Shown here in pieces: positions 9,426 to 19,097 of a stretch of 64,000 bases of DNA. How positions within the stretch are numbered: position 1 is the first letter of the stretch; every line of letters begins with the position of its first letter. The translations under genes and the position numbers were made by a program. The notes beneath the pieces are model-generated. The model saw only the letters and a list, made by a program, of their open reading frames with translations. It was not told where the DNA came from and made no database searches. Origin of the DNA: Mesorhizobium sp. B2-3-4 (GTDB lineage: Bacteria > Pseudomonadota > Alphaproteobacteria > Rhizobiales > Rhizobiaceae); the NCBI RefSeq assembly GCF_006442315.1, contig NZ_VFVY01000026.1, forward strand, positions 39,132 to 103,131, given 5' to 3'.

Positions 9426-11012
9426 TTAGCCGCCCATGCCGTTGCGCGGCAGCTTGATCATCTCGCCGAAGCGGGCGCGCAATTTGTCGTCGAGCATCTT
9501 GGGTACATGCCGCGGAAAACGCTCGGCCAGCACGCGCTTCTTTTCGATGATCGCCCGCTGCAATATATCAGGCCGGCCTTTCTCGTTCCATTCCTTGGGC
9601 GAGAACCTGTCGCCGACGGCGGGATAGAAATATTCGGTCTGCATCAGGCGCAGCGTCTGCTCGTTGCCGAGATAGTGCCCTGGGCCGTTCAGGCAGACCT
9701 CGGCAATGGTGTCGATCGACAGCGCTTCGTCGGTCACCTCGATGCCGCGCACGCAGCGCAGGCAATGGCCGAGCATGTCGTTGTCGATGATCAGGCTTTC
9801 CAGGCAGAAGCCGAGCAGCGAGGCGTGCATGCCGGCCGATTCGTAGACCAGGTTGAGCCCGGCAAGGCCGGCCATCACGTCGGTGATGCCCTTTTCGTAG
9901 CCGGACTGGATGTCGGGCAGTTTCGAATCAGTCATGCCGGCTGCGGAGCCGCCCGGCAGGTCGTAATACTGCGCCATCTGCGCGCAGGCGGCGGTCAGCA
10001 CGGCCTGCTCGGCCGAGCCGCCGGACATGGCGCCGGTCCTCAGATCCGACACGAACGGCCAGGTGCCGAAGATCGCCGGATGCCCCGGCTTGATGGCGTT
10101 GACATAGACCAGACCGGCCAGCACTTCGGCCACCGCCTGCACGACCGCGCCGGCAATCGCCGCCGGCGCCGTCGCGCCGGCCTGTCCGGCCGACAGGAGC
10201 AGGATCGGGATGCCGCCCTCGACGCAGGCTTCGAGCACGCCACAGGCGTCCTCGGCGAATTTCATCGGCGGTACGACGAAGCAGTTGGAATTGGAGACGA
10301 AGGGCCGGGCGCGGAAATTCTCCTCGCCACCGGCGATCGCATAGAGCATTTCCAGCGCCGGCTGCACGTTCTCGCGCACCGTGAACGAGGTGCCGACATG
10401 CTTGGACGTGCCCATCACGCAGGCGTAAAGCGTGTTGAAGTCCATCTCGAGCGGATCGGGAATGTCGCGCGGCACCATCGGCCGCTGGAAGAAATGGATG
10501 TTGTCGAGCCCGTCGACGATGCGGGCGGCGTCATAGATGTCCTGCAGCAGCGATTCGCGGTATTGGCGCTTCTCGACATCGACCAGATGCACGGCGGCAC
10601 CTGCGGTGCCGTAATGCACGCGCTTACCCTGGATCACCATGTCGTGTTTGGGGTCCTGGCCGTGCAAGGTGAAATTGCGCGCAGCCTTCTTGATCGTGTC
10701 GAGCACCAGCGCGCGCGGAAAGCGAATGCGGCCGTCGTCGCCATAGGTGGCGCCGGCCTTGGTCAGCGCCTCGATGCAGGAGGGGATGGCGTTGGCGAAG
10801 CCGACCGTCTCCAGGAGGGTCAGCACCGCTTCGTGGATGCGCTCCTGGTCATTGCCCTTGAGCGGTCCGTAGCTGCCGCCCTCGAGCCCCGGGCGCACCG
10901 GCCTGATGTCGTCGGCGAGCGGCGCTGCCCGCATGGCGCGGCGCGCTTCGCGTCCGCCGGAGCGGCGTGAACGCTGGTCCGCCGCATCCTGCTTTTCAAG
11001 AACCACTGACAT
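9426..11012 (-). CDS. MttB-family corrinoid-dependent methyltransferase (non-pyrrolysine)
   Basis: A 528-residue trimethylamine/glycine-betaine methyltransferase superfamily member with GTSFTVRENVQPALEM, SNSNCFVVPPMKFAED and PGGSAAGMTDSKLPD. The frame is open throughout with no in-frame amber, so it is the non-Pyl type, of which glycine betaine methyltransferase MtgB is the characterised case. Such enzymes pass a methyl group to a corrinoid protein. No corrinoid-protein gene is adjacent. The ATG at 11012 has AGGTGGAG upstream. The MocR gene next upstream on the same strand may control it. Confidence 0.85.
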   Translation of the reverse strand: MSVVLEKQDAADQRSRRSGGREARRAMRAAPLADDIRPVRPGLEGGSYGPLKGNDQERIHEAVLTLLETVGFANAIPSCIEALTKAGATYGDDGRIRFPRALVLDTIKKAARNFTLHGQDPKHDMVIQGKRVHYGTAGAAVHLVDVEKRQYRESLLQDIYDAARIVDGLDNIHFFQRPMVPRDIPDPLEMDFNTLYACVMGTSKHVGTSFTVRENVQPALEMLYAIAGGEENFRARPFVSNSNCFVVPPMKFAEDACGVLEACVEGGIPILLLSAGQAGATAPAAIAGAVVQAVAEVLAGLVYVNAIKPGHPAIFGTWPFVSDLRTGAMSGGSAEQAVLTAACAQMAQYYDLPGGSAAGMTDSKLPDIQSGYEKGITDVMAGLAGLNLVYESAGMHASLLGFCLESLIIDNDMLGHCLRCVRGIEVTDEALSIDTIAEVCLNGPGHYLGNEQTLRLMQTEYFYPAVGDRFSPKEWNEKGRPDILQRAIIEKKRVLAERFPRHVPKMLDDKLRARFGEMIKLPRNGMGG

Positions 11013-11147
11013 GGAGGCACTCCACCTTTTGCGAGAAACAGGGCGGCGGTTGGTCCACCATCGGCTGCTTCTTCCCCTTTGGTGCTCGACTATGCCAACG
11101 GCATTGGTACAGCCTATGAGCCAGCAGGAGGGGTCGAGTATGCCAGA

Positions 11148-11181
11148 AAAACAGAGCGGGAGCCGCTTGGCAGCGGCTCCC
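11148..11181 (-). terminator. Intrinsic terminator after the MocR gene
   Basis: Read on the minus strand, the stem GGGAGCCGC with loop TGCCAA and GCGGCTCCC is followed by GCTCTGTTTTTC. It lies 21 bp past the MocR stop and isolates that gene from mttB. Confidence 0.8.
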
Positions 11182-11202
11182 GTCAAAGTCCCGGAGGATG
11201 GA

Positions 11203-12696
11203 TCAGGCGGCGGCGGGCCTGCGTCCGGCAGCCGTGGCGAGTTCACGGATGCCGGGCTCGATGTGCTGCAGCGCGATCGAGGAAATGCCCAAGCGCATGA
11301 AACGCGAAGGCTTTTCGGTGCGGTCGAAGAACCGATCGCCTGGCTCGATGATGACGCTGCGCGAGGCCGCGGCTTCAGCCAAACCGCGGGAATCGGTACC
11401 GCGCGGCCCCTCCAGCCAGAGCGACGTGCCGCCGGCCGAGTCGGTCGAGCGCCATTCGGGCAGGAAAGCGGAAATCGCATGGACCAGACGCTTGCGCCGC
11501 TCGTCGAAGGCGCTCGACAGCCGCCGCACCAGCGCCTCGTGATGGCCGAGCGACAGGAACAGCGCCACGGCGCGCTGGTTGTTGGCCGGCGGATGGCGCA
11601 GCATGAAACGGCGCAGCGCCCGCAATTCGGCGATTAGGCCAGCGGAAGCCACGATGTAGCCAAGCCGCAGGCCGGGAGCCAGCGTCTTCGACATCGAGCC
11701 GACATAGACGACGCGACCGGAGCGGTCGAGGCTCTTCAGCGCCTGCTGCGGCGCCTCGTCGAGAAGCTGGCTGTCATAGCCGTCCTCGATGATGATCTGG
11801 TTGTGCCGGTTGGCGCGCGCCAGGAGGTCCTGACGGCGTTCGGCCGACAAGGGCACCATGGTCGGGCAATGATGGCTGGGGGTGACGAACACGAAGCCGG
11901 AATCACTGGGAATTGAGGAGGTTACGATGCCGGATTGGTCGACCGGAACCGGCTGGATATCGGCCCCCGCGAGCCGGAAGATTGAGCGCGCGTCGGGATA
12001 GCCCGGATCCTCCATCGCGACTTTCGAGCCCTTGGTCATCAGCAGCGACGCCAGCATGTAGAGCGCGTTCTGGGCGCCAAGCGTGACGATGATCTCGTCG
12101 GGATTGGCGAAGATGCCGCGCCGGGGCAGGAGTCGCGCCTGGATCTGCTCGATCAGCAGCGGATCGTCCCGGTCGACCATGTCGGACGCCCAGTTGCGGA
12201 TCTCCAGCACGGCCAGCGCCATGCGGTTGCACTCGCGCCATTCGGCGGTGGGGAACAGCGCCGGGTCGAACTGGCCATAGACGAAGGGGTAGGACGACTT
12301 GATCCAGTTGTCGTGCTTGGCCGGCGGCGGCATGTCGCTGGCCGCGATCTGGCGGCGTGCCTTCCAGTCGATCTCGTTGGCCTGGTCGGGTGCCTTCTGG
12401 TGCGGCTTGGCCGGCGTCGCCAGCACATCGGGATTGACGAAATGGCCGCGCCGCTCGCGCGCCACCAGGAAACCCTGGTCGACGAGCTGCTGGAAGGCCA
12501 GCACCACCGTTCCGCGCGCCACGCCGAGTTTTTCGGCCAGGATCCGGCAGGAGGGGAGCGGCATCGAGGCGGCGATCTGGCGGTCGAGAATGGCGGCCAC
12601 GATGGCTTGGCGGATCTGCGCCTGCAGGGTCTGGCCGGATTCGGCCGAAATCCGGAACAGGCCGGACCATATCGCCGTGTCGTTTCTCTGTGGCAT
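11203..12696 (-). CDS. MocR/PdxR-type regulator (GntR winged helix fused to aminotransferase fold)
   Basis: A 497-residue protein. The GntR winged helix is in the first 80 residues (SCRILAEKLGVARGTVVLAF), followed by a fold-type I aminotransferase domain with the PLP lysine in VGSMSKTLAPGLRLGY. MocR proteins sense PLP or amino compounds and bind direct-repeat operators. The start at 12696 has AAGGAAG upstream; the longer frame upstream has no site. Two 16-bp direct repeats lie 115-150 bp upstream. It is ended by a terminator, so autoregulation plus control of mttB is inference. Confidence 0.9.
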   Translation of the reverse strand: MPQRNDTAIWSGLFRISAESGQTLQAQIRQAIVAAILDRQIAASMPLPSCRILAEKLGVARGTVVLAFQQLVDQGFLVARERRGHFVNPDVLATPAKPHQKAPDQANEIDWKARRQIAASDMPPPAKHDNWIKSSYPFVYGQFDPALFPTAEWRECNRMALAVLEIRNWASDMVDRDDPLLIEQIQARLLPRRGIFANPDEIIVTLGAQNALYMLASLLMTKGSKVAMEDPGYPDARSIFRLAGADIQPVPVDQSGIVTSSIPSDSGFVFVTPSHHCPTMVPLSAERRQDLLARANRHNQIIIEDGYDSQLLDEAPQQALKSLDRSGRVVYVGSMSKTLAPGLRLGYIVASAGLIAELRALRRFMLRHPPANNQRAVALFLSLGHHEALVRRLSSAFDERRKRLVHAISAFLPEWRSTDSAGGTSLWLEGPRGTDSRGLAEAAASRSVIIEPGDRFFDRTEKPSRFMRLGISSIALQHIEPGIRELATAAGRRPAAA

Positions 12697-12810
12697 GGAG
12701 AATCTTCCTTGATGGCCAGCCTTTTTCGCTTGGCTGGACCAGCCGAACGTAACCGTGGCACAAGGGGTTGCGCCAATCAATTTTTCTGATCTTTGGGATT
12801 TATGCCAGTG

Positions 12811-12847
12811 ATCCTTCAAGCTCGAAAAGTAATCCTTCAAGCTCGAA
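12811..12847 (-). promoter_or_regulatory. Tandem operator of the MocR gene
   Basis: ATCCTTCAAGCTCGAA occurs twice, at 12811-12826 and 12832-12847, with a 21-bp period (two helical turns). Direct repeats on one face of the helix are the usual MocR binding arrangement. The site lies in the divergent gap between the MocR gene and pgi. Confidence 0.65.
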
Positions 12848-13020
12848 CGAGGCGCTGACCTGCCGGCCGGCCGATACATTGTGTCATGGCATCGTGATGC
12901 GCTGCGGCATCGCCGCGTATTGACCGGATGGAATTCGGCTCAATAGTTGTTGCGCGACGACACGCGCCGGAAACATCCGGTCTGATATGGTGCGTCCAAA
13001 ACGCCAGGAGTCCCCCGCCA

Positions 13021-14660
<1,640 letters not shown>

Positions 14661-14664
<4 letters not shown>

Positions 14665-15392
14665 CTGATTTGGCAGACATCAAGGGGATATTGTTCGACA
14701 AGGACGGGACACTTGTCGACTTCAACGCCACCTGGCTCGGCGTCGCCGATTTCATGGCCATGGACGCATCCGACGGCGATCGCTGGAAGGCCGACAGGCT
14801 GCTCGCGGCGGCCGGCTTCGATTTCGCCAACCGGCGTTTCAAGCCGGACTCCATCTTTGCCTCCGGCACCAATCTCGACGTCGTCGAACTGTGGTTCCCG
14901 CGCCTGTCGAACGAAGACCAGATGCTGGCGGTGGCCCGTTTCAACGAGATCACCTCGGTGAAGGGTTCGGCGATGGCGGTGGCGCTGCCCGGCATCGTCG
15001 ACACGCTGGCCCTGCTGCACAAGCGATCCTATCGTCTCGGCGTCGCCACCAACGATTCGACCAGCGGCGCCGAAAAGACGCTGGTCACGCTCGGCGTCGC
15101 GCAATTGTTCGTCGCCGCTTACGGATACGACGCCGTCGCCAACCCCAAGCCTGCCCCCGACACCATCCAGGCCTTCTGCGATCTTACCGGGCTGAAGCCA
15201 GCCGAGATCGCCATGGTCGGTGACAACAGGCACGATCTCGAAATGGCCCGCGCCGGCGGCTGCGGCCTGGCGGTCGGCGTGCTGTCGGGTACGGGCACGC
15301 GTGAATCGCTGGCCGAGATCGCGGATGTCATCCTGGATTCGGTGGCGGATTTGCCGGATTTTTTGGCGGCTAGGGTGAAGGAGACGGCGTAG
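14661..15392 (+). CDS. HAD-superfamily phosphatase (phosphoglycolate phosphatase-like)
   Basis: A 243-residue HAD hydrolase. Motif I is LFDKDGTLVDF near residue 10, motif II is VATNDSTS near 130, and motifs III/IV are NPKPAPD and MVGDNRHDLEMA. A cap of the C1 type lies between motifs I and II. Substrate unknown; phosphoglycolate or another sugar phosphate is plausible given coupling to pgi. It starts with GTG overlapping the pgi stop by 4 bases. Confidence 0.85.
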
Positions 15393-15859
15393 GAGGGGAG
15401 GAAGGTGGTTTGCGATTAGTGGCCGAGGTGGAGCCGAGTGCTGACTGGCCGGTAGTGGAAAAGCTTGGTGCTAAGCTGACGTTCTCCAACCGACCCCGTT
15501 GTCGCCATTTCTGATCACTTGACGATCACCCAGAACCCATTACCGAAGAGCAATTCCATTTCAGGCTTGTCCCGAGCACGGGCTCCGCAACAATTGCGAA
15601 CTCTCCGTCACTTTTTAAACACCATCATCGCGGCTTTTGATAGAGCGGCAAAAAACGGGGCGAGTGAACGGAGTTCTCAAAGGAAGTAGATATAGCGCAG
15701 AAAGCACTTTTACTCCGATTTAGGAAGACGGCGCGTGCCCTCCCTCGATTCGAGATTCAATGTCGACATGGCCGGTAGGTAGAAAAGAATATTTTATTTA
15801 CTCGTATCCGCACTGATAGAGAATACGAATGCAGCCCGTGGTTCTTGAGGAGGGTATCA
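15393..15859. other. 467-bp gap, AT-richer, start of a composition shift
   Basis: No convincing coding sequence. GC content falls from about 15.45 kb onward, compared with the pgi side. I see no tRNA, IS end or clear terminator. The last 20 bp hold the ribosome site (GAGGAGGG) of the next gene. Confidence 0.6.
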
Positions 15860-17275
15860 ATGAGGAATTCGGCGAGGTTTTGGTACGATTTTATCAAGCA
15901 ATATCTTCCGGGCGCTGTCGAGTCAGAGCAGAAAATAAAAGCTCTTTTAGGTATGTATATTAAAGACAGCAAACATCATCGTGAGGCTGATCAATTATTA
16001 TCGGAGATGGCAGGCGAGGAGTTCGGAGGGCTAGGAATTACTCGGCGCCGACTTATATTTCTAGCGGCAACAGCGGCGGCAACATCGTCAACGGTGATCA
16101 ATGCGAAGAATCTGTTTGGGCTCGCTGTTGATGGGATCGATGGTGCCAGCGATTTCATCCTAGGCGAGGGCTCAGACGTAACAGAAGAAGTCTTGCACTT
16201 CATTGAAAGGCAGGGGTTCGGGACAGGGTTCACCGAGATACCGCCTTTCGCAGAAACTTCCGACGCGATCAAGCTATGGCAAGCTGCGCGAGCCTTCCAG
16301 ATAAACTCACCTGAAACAAGGAGCCATCTCCAGTTTCTAAAGTCCCTTCAATTCCGTCGCGGTGCTGAGAACGCGGTGCATGCTTATGCTGCGTTTCTGC
16401 GCTCGGCTATCGTTAACCGCCTGGGGGCATTTGCAGACGCTCAACCTATTCTCCTCGATGGATACAATGCGGACGAGCTTCCGCACTGGTTGTTTCTGAC
16501 AAATTTAGTGGAAGATGCATCACAAAAGTTCATAGCAATCAATCCTGAGCATATTGGCAATCCGAGTGGATGGTCAGCCACTCCAGTCATAAACAAAATC
16601 AATGCTCGCTTCGGTGCAGAGCTCTCTCATAACGTTTCCGCGTTCGGAGACGCCGGCAGCCGCAAAAGACTACGGGATAACCTGTCTACATTCCAAACGC
16701 CTTTTCTTAGAGCAATTTGGCTGAACACAATTTCCTACACGGCGGATAGCAAACTTAACATAACGGAACGTCGGGAAGCGTGGGATAGCCAGATTGCCTT
16801 GTATAAAGTTGCTCTGGAGACGAGTATTGGTGGGTATAAATACCGGCGAGGAATTTGGAATGAATGTATGGCTATGGCGATTCAGGCACATCGTCACGGA
16901 GATTTTGATTACAGAGATATATTCGTAACCGCGTGTCTCGACCCAGATGTTCTTGGAATACCGGGTTCAATGTTTCAAGAGGATATGCAGCGGCGTAGTG
17001 CCAATATGGATCACTCGTTTGTTATGCTAATGATTTTTATTCAGAGATTGAAGTTAGATGGGATTAATTATCAGAGTAGCGTAGATTTGGATCTAGAGTT
17101 CACCTCGATACTTGAAAATCCGGATCGAGGCGGTAACTTCCAAATAAGGACGGCGCTAGATGCATTTCGTAAAAAGAAGAGTATAGAAATCAGCCCTGAC
17201 GATGGGATATCCATATATGCGGGATCGAATTCGAGTTTCGCATCTTACATAATAGATGTGCCGTTTGATGGTTAG
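15860..17275 (+). CDS. Orphan protein of unknown function in a low-GC patch
   Basis: 471 residues with no family that I recognise. After about 50 soluble residues comes ITRRRLIFLAATAAATSS, a basic-then-hydrophobic segment that could be a membrane anchor or an internal Tat-like segment. The rest is helical and soluble, with Trp/Phe-rich stretches (AIWLNTISYTADSKLNITER) and a C-terminus rich in beta residues. The ATG at 15860 has GAGGAGGG just upstream. Codon use is AT-rich (many ata, tta, aga), unlike every flanking gene, which suggests recent transfer. A defence or toxin role is possible but unsupported. Confidence 0.8.
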   Translation: MRNSARFWYDFIKQYLPGAVESEQKIKALLGMYIKDSKHHREADQLLSEMAGEEFGGLGITRRRLIFLAATAAATSSTVINAKNLFGLAVDGIDGASDFILGEGSDVTEEVLHFIERQGFGTGFTEIPPFAETSDAIKLWQAARAFQINSPETRSHLQFLKSLQFRRGAENAVHAYAAFLRSAIVNRLGAFADAQPILLDGYNADELPHWLFLTNLVEDASQKFIAINPEHIGNPSGWSATPVINKINARFGAELSHNVSAFGDAGSRKRLRDNLSTFQTPFLRAIWLNTISYTADSKLNITERREAWDSQIALYKVALETSIGGYKYRRGIWNECMAMAIQAHRHGDFDYRDIFVTACLDPDVLGIPGSMFQEDMQRRSANMDHSFVMLMIFIQRLKLDGINYQSSVDLDLEFTSILENPDRGGNFQIRTALDAFRKKKSIEISPDDGISIYAGSNSSFASYIIDVPFDG

Positions 17276-17913
17276 TCGCCAAGGGGATCAAATGATAGGC
17301 AGGAGCTATCTCTAAAGTTTTGAATGCAGAAATCTCTATGCCGAGTTAGCGGCAGTCCGCGTAATTCAAAGGAGTTGAATTGGAGGCCATTCAACAGGTC
17401 AAACCGTACTCGCATGTCGAGAAGGGGTTTTATACCCCCGCTTGGGCCGCAAGGAAATTCGGGCGTAGCAGGCAACTCTTGGCGCCACTCTAGGTGGCAG
17501 ATAGCACGCGTCCCGGTTGAAGCGCAGCGACCACCTGAATGGCCGCTTTCCAAATTCCGCCGCCCAGAAGCCGTCGGGCAGCAATCCACCCCATTGCTGA
17601 CACTGCCGGCATATTTCCATGGATCGAAGCGGCCACCCGCGTTGGACGGGGCCGCCGCTCAACGTCAGATTTCGGTTCACTCGGCCAAGAGGAGCGCGTC
17701 CCCTACGTCGATGCCAAGATACCCACTGTGTTCTCGATCTTAAAGTGACCGAAGAGTATCTGGATAGCTCGGATGTTGCCCTTCGCCTTATAGATCATCG
17801 GCGCTTTTGTGCGCCGAAGTGAGTGAGGCCTATATTCTTCTGGATGCAGACCGATCGCAGTCGTCCATCCGTCAACGAGGCGGGCATGGTCTGCTTCCGT
17901 GCAGGCAAATGCG
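17276..17913. other. 638-bp gap with no credible gene
   Basis: Short frames occur on both strands but none has a good start, ribosome site or recognisable family. Composition is intermediate between the low-GC gene and the GC-rich core. This may be decayed coding sequence at the edge of an acquired segment. Confidence 0.5.
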
Positions 17914-18321
17914 TCAGCTTGCTGGGCGACGAATCCGAAGCGTTCGTTGGAAGGCCACGAACGTTCCCATCAGCCACACTATGGCGGCGAAGGTGCCTAT
18001 CCACGCACCCAACAAGCACATGCGTCCGAGCAGCAGTCCAAGAGGAGTCCAAAAATCATCAGGTCGCCGAGCCTCATCGACATCTGCCTGAGCAAGCAGA
18101 GGGCAGCTATCGCCGTAAACTTCTGTGGCAGAAGATGTACAGAAAAAGCCGCGTACTCCGTGGTTGTAAGCCAGAAGCGAGAACAGCGACATGTAGGCTA
18201 ATGCGCTGAAGACCAGGATAACGGCTCCCGTCACCATGGCGCGATTTACCGACTTCCTACCTGCATTAACCGAGAGTTGATAGACAAGTACCAAAACGAC
18301 CAAATGGGAAACCGCAGTCAC
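17914..18321 (-). CDS. Small putative membrane protein
   Basis: 135 residues with three or four hydrophobic segments: LVVLVLVYQL near the start, AMVTGAVILVFSALAYMSLFSLLAY, and GRMCLLGAWIGTFAAIVWLMGTF. Two Cys lie in the loop between segments two and three (FFCTSSATEVYGDSCPLL). It begins with GTG without a clear ribosome site. The reading frame stays hydrophobic upstream of the GTG, overlapping the end of the methyltransferase gene, so the true start may be further upstream. No family recognised. It belongs to the low-GC patch. Confidence 0.45.
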   Translation of the reverse strand: MTAVSHLVVLVLVYQLSVNAGRKSVNRAMVTGAVILVFSALAYMSLFSLLAYNHGVRGFFCTSSATEVYGDSCPLLAQADVDEARRPDDFWTPLGLLLGRMCLLGAWIGTFAAIVWLMGTFVAFQRTLRIRRPAS

Positions 18322-18368
18322 TTGAACTATGGCTGATGGCCAAGGTGGCGCGATGCCGATAAGTACGG

Positions 18369-19097
18369 TTACGAGGACAAGTGCCGTGGCGGCAGTTCCG
18401 GCCGCTCCACCCCAAACCCAAACACCCCGCTCGCCCTGCTCGCACCCCGCATCCCGTCCCCAAAATCCGGCACCTCATATTCAGCGATCAATCGCAGCCG
18501 CGACAGCGGCAGATCGTTGCGGCGGGGGTCGCCGACCAGCACTTCGATGCCTGATGCCAGGCAGCGATCGAGGAACGGGATGACCCGCAAGGCAACCTCG
18601 CTGGAGTAGAACACGTCGCCCGCCAGCACGAGGTCGACGGGCGGTGGCGGGCCTTTGGTGATATCCTTGCCGATGATGGTGATCTCGACGCCGTTGGCGG
18701 CGGCGTTGAGGCCGATGGCGGCGATGCCGTTGCGGTCGATCTCGGCGGCGATCACTTCTGCAGCGCCGGCCCTGGCGGCGGCGATGCCGACCAGGCCCGA
18801 GCCGGCGCCGAGGTCGAACACGCGGCGTCCTGCCACGCTTTGCGGATGGTCGAGAACATGGCGCGCCAGCACCGCGCCGCCGGCCCAGGCATAGGCCCAG
18901 TAGGGCGGTTGCGGCTCGGCCTCGTCGATATCGTCGTGCGGGCCGACGAGCCGCCTCAGCCCGCTGCCGGGATGCGGCGTGTAGAGCTGGATTTCGGGAA
19001 CCGCGCGCACAGCAGCCAGGCGCAAATTCGCCTTGATGAAATCAGCCGGGTCGAGGCTTCGGCCCGGCGCTTCGATACCGGCCGGGTTGTCAGCCAC
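18369..19097 (-). CDS. Class I SAM-dependent methyltransferase, ETFB lysine methyltransferase-like
   Basis: A 242-residue PrmA-like protein methyltransferase. SAM motif I is VFDLGAGSGLVGIAAARAG near residue 95, preceded by PPYWAYAWAGGAVLARHV, the family's hallmark. LVLAGDVFYS is the post-motif. Bacterial homologues methylate lysines of electron-transfer flavoprotein beta; target here inferred. GTG start overlaps the acyl-CoA ligase stop by one base (TAGTG), so the two are probably co-transcribed. Confidence 0.8.
   Translation of the reverse strand: MADNPAGIEAPGRSLDPADFIKANLRLAAVRAVPEIQLYTPHPGSGLRRLVGPHDDIDEAEPQPPYWAYAWAGGAVLARHVLDHPQSVAGRRVFDLGAGSGLVGIAAARAGAAEVIAAEIDRNGIAAIGLNAAANGVEITIIGKDITKGPPPPVDLVLAGDVFYSSEVALRVIPFLDRCLASGIEVLVGDPRRNDLPLSRLRLIAEYEVPDFGDGMRGASRASGVFGFGVERPELPPRHLSS

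Noticed and set aside
9420..9435. GGCGGC-TTTA-GCCGCC hairpin at the end of mttB as terminator
   Set aside because: Overlaps the stop codon and lacks a T-run on either strand; only a weak 6-bp stem.
9405..10970. 521-residue plus-strand frame over mttB
   Set aside because: Antisense of a clear MttB protein; no start signal and no family.
17272..17743. Small frames on both strands of the 17.3-17.7 kb gap
   Set aside because: No ribosome sites, no recognisable domain, frames overlap each other; kept as a gap.
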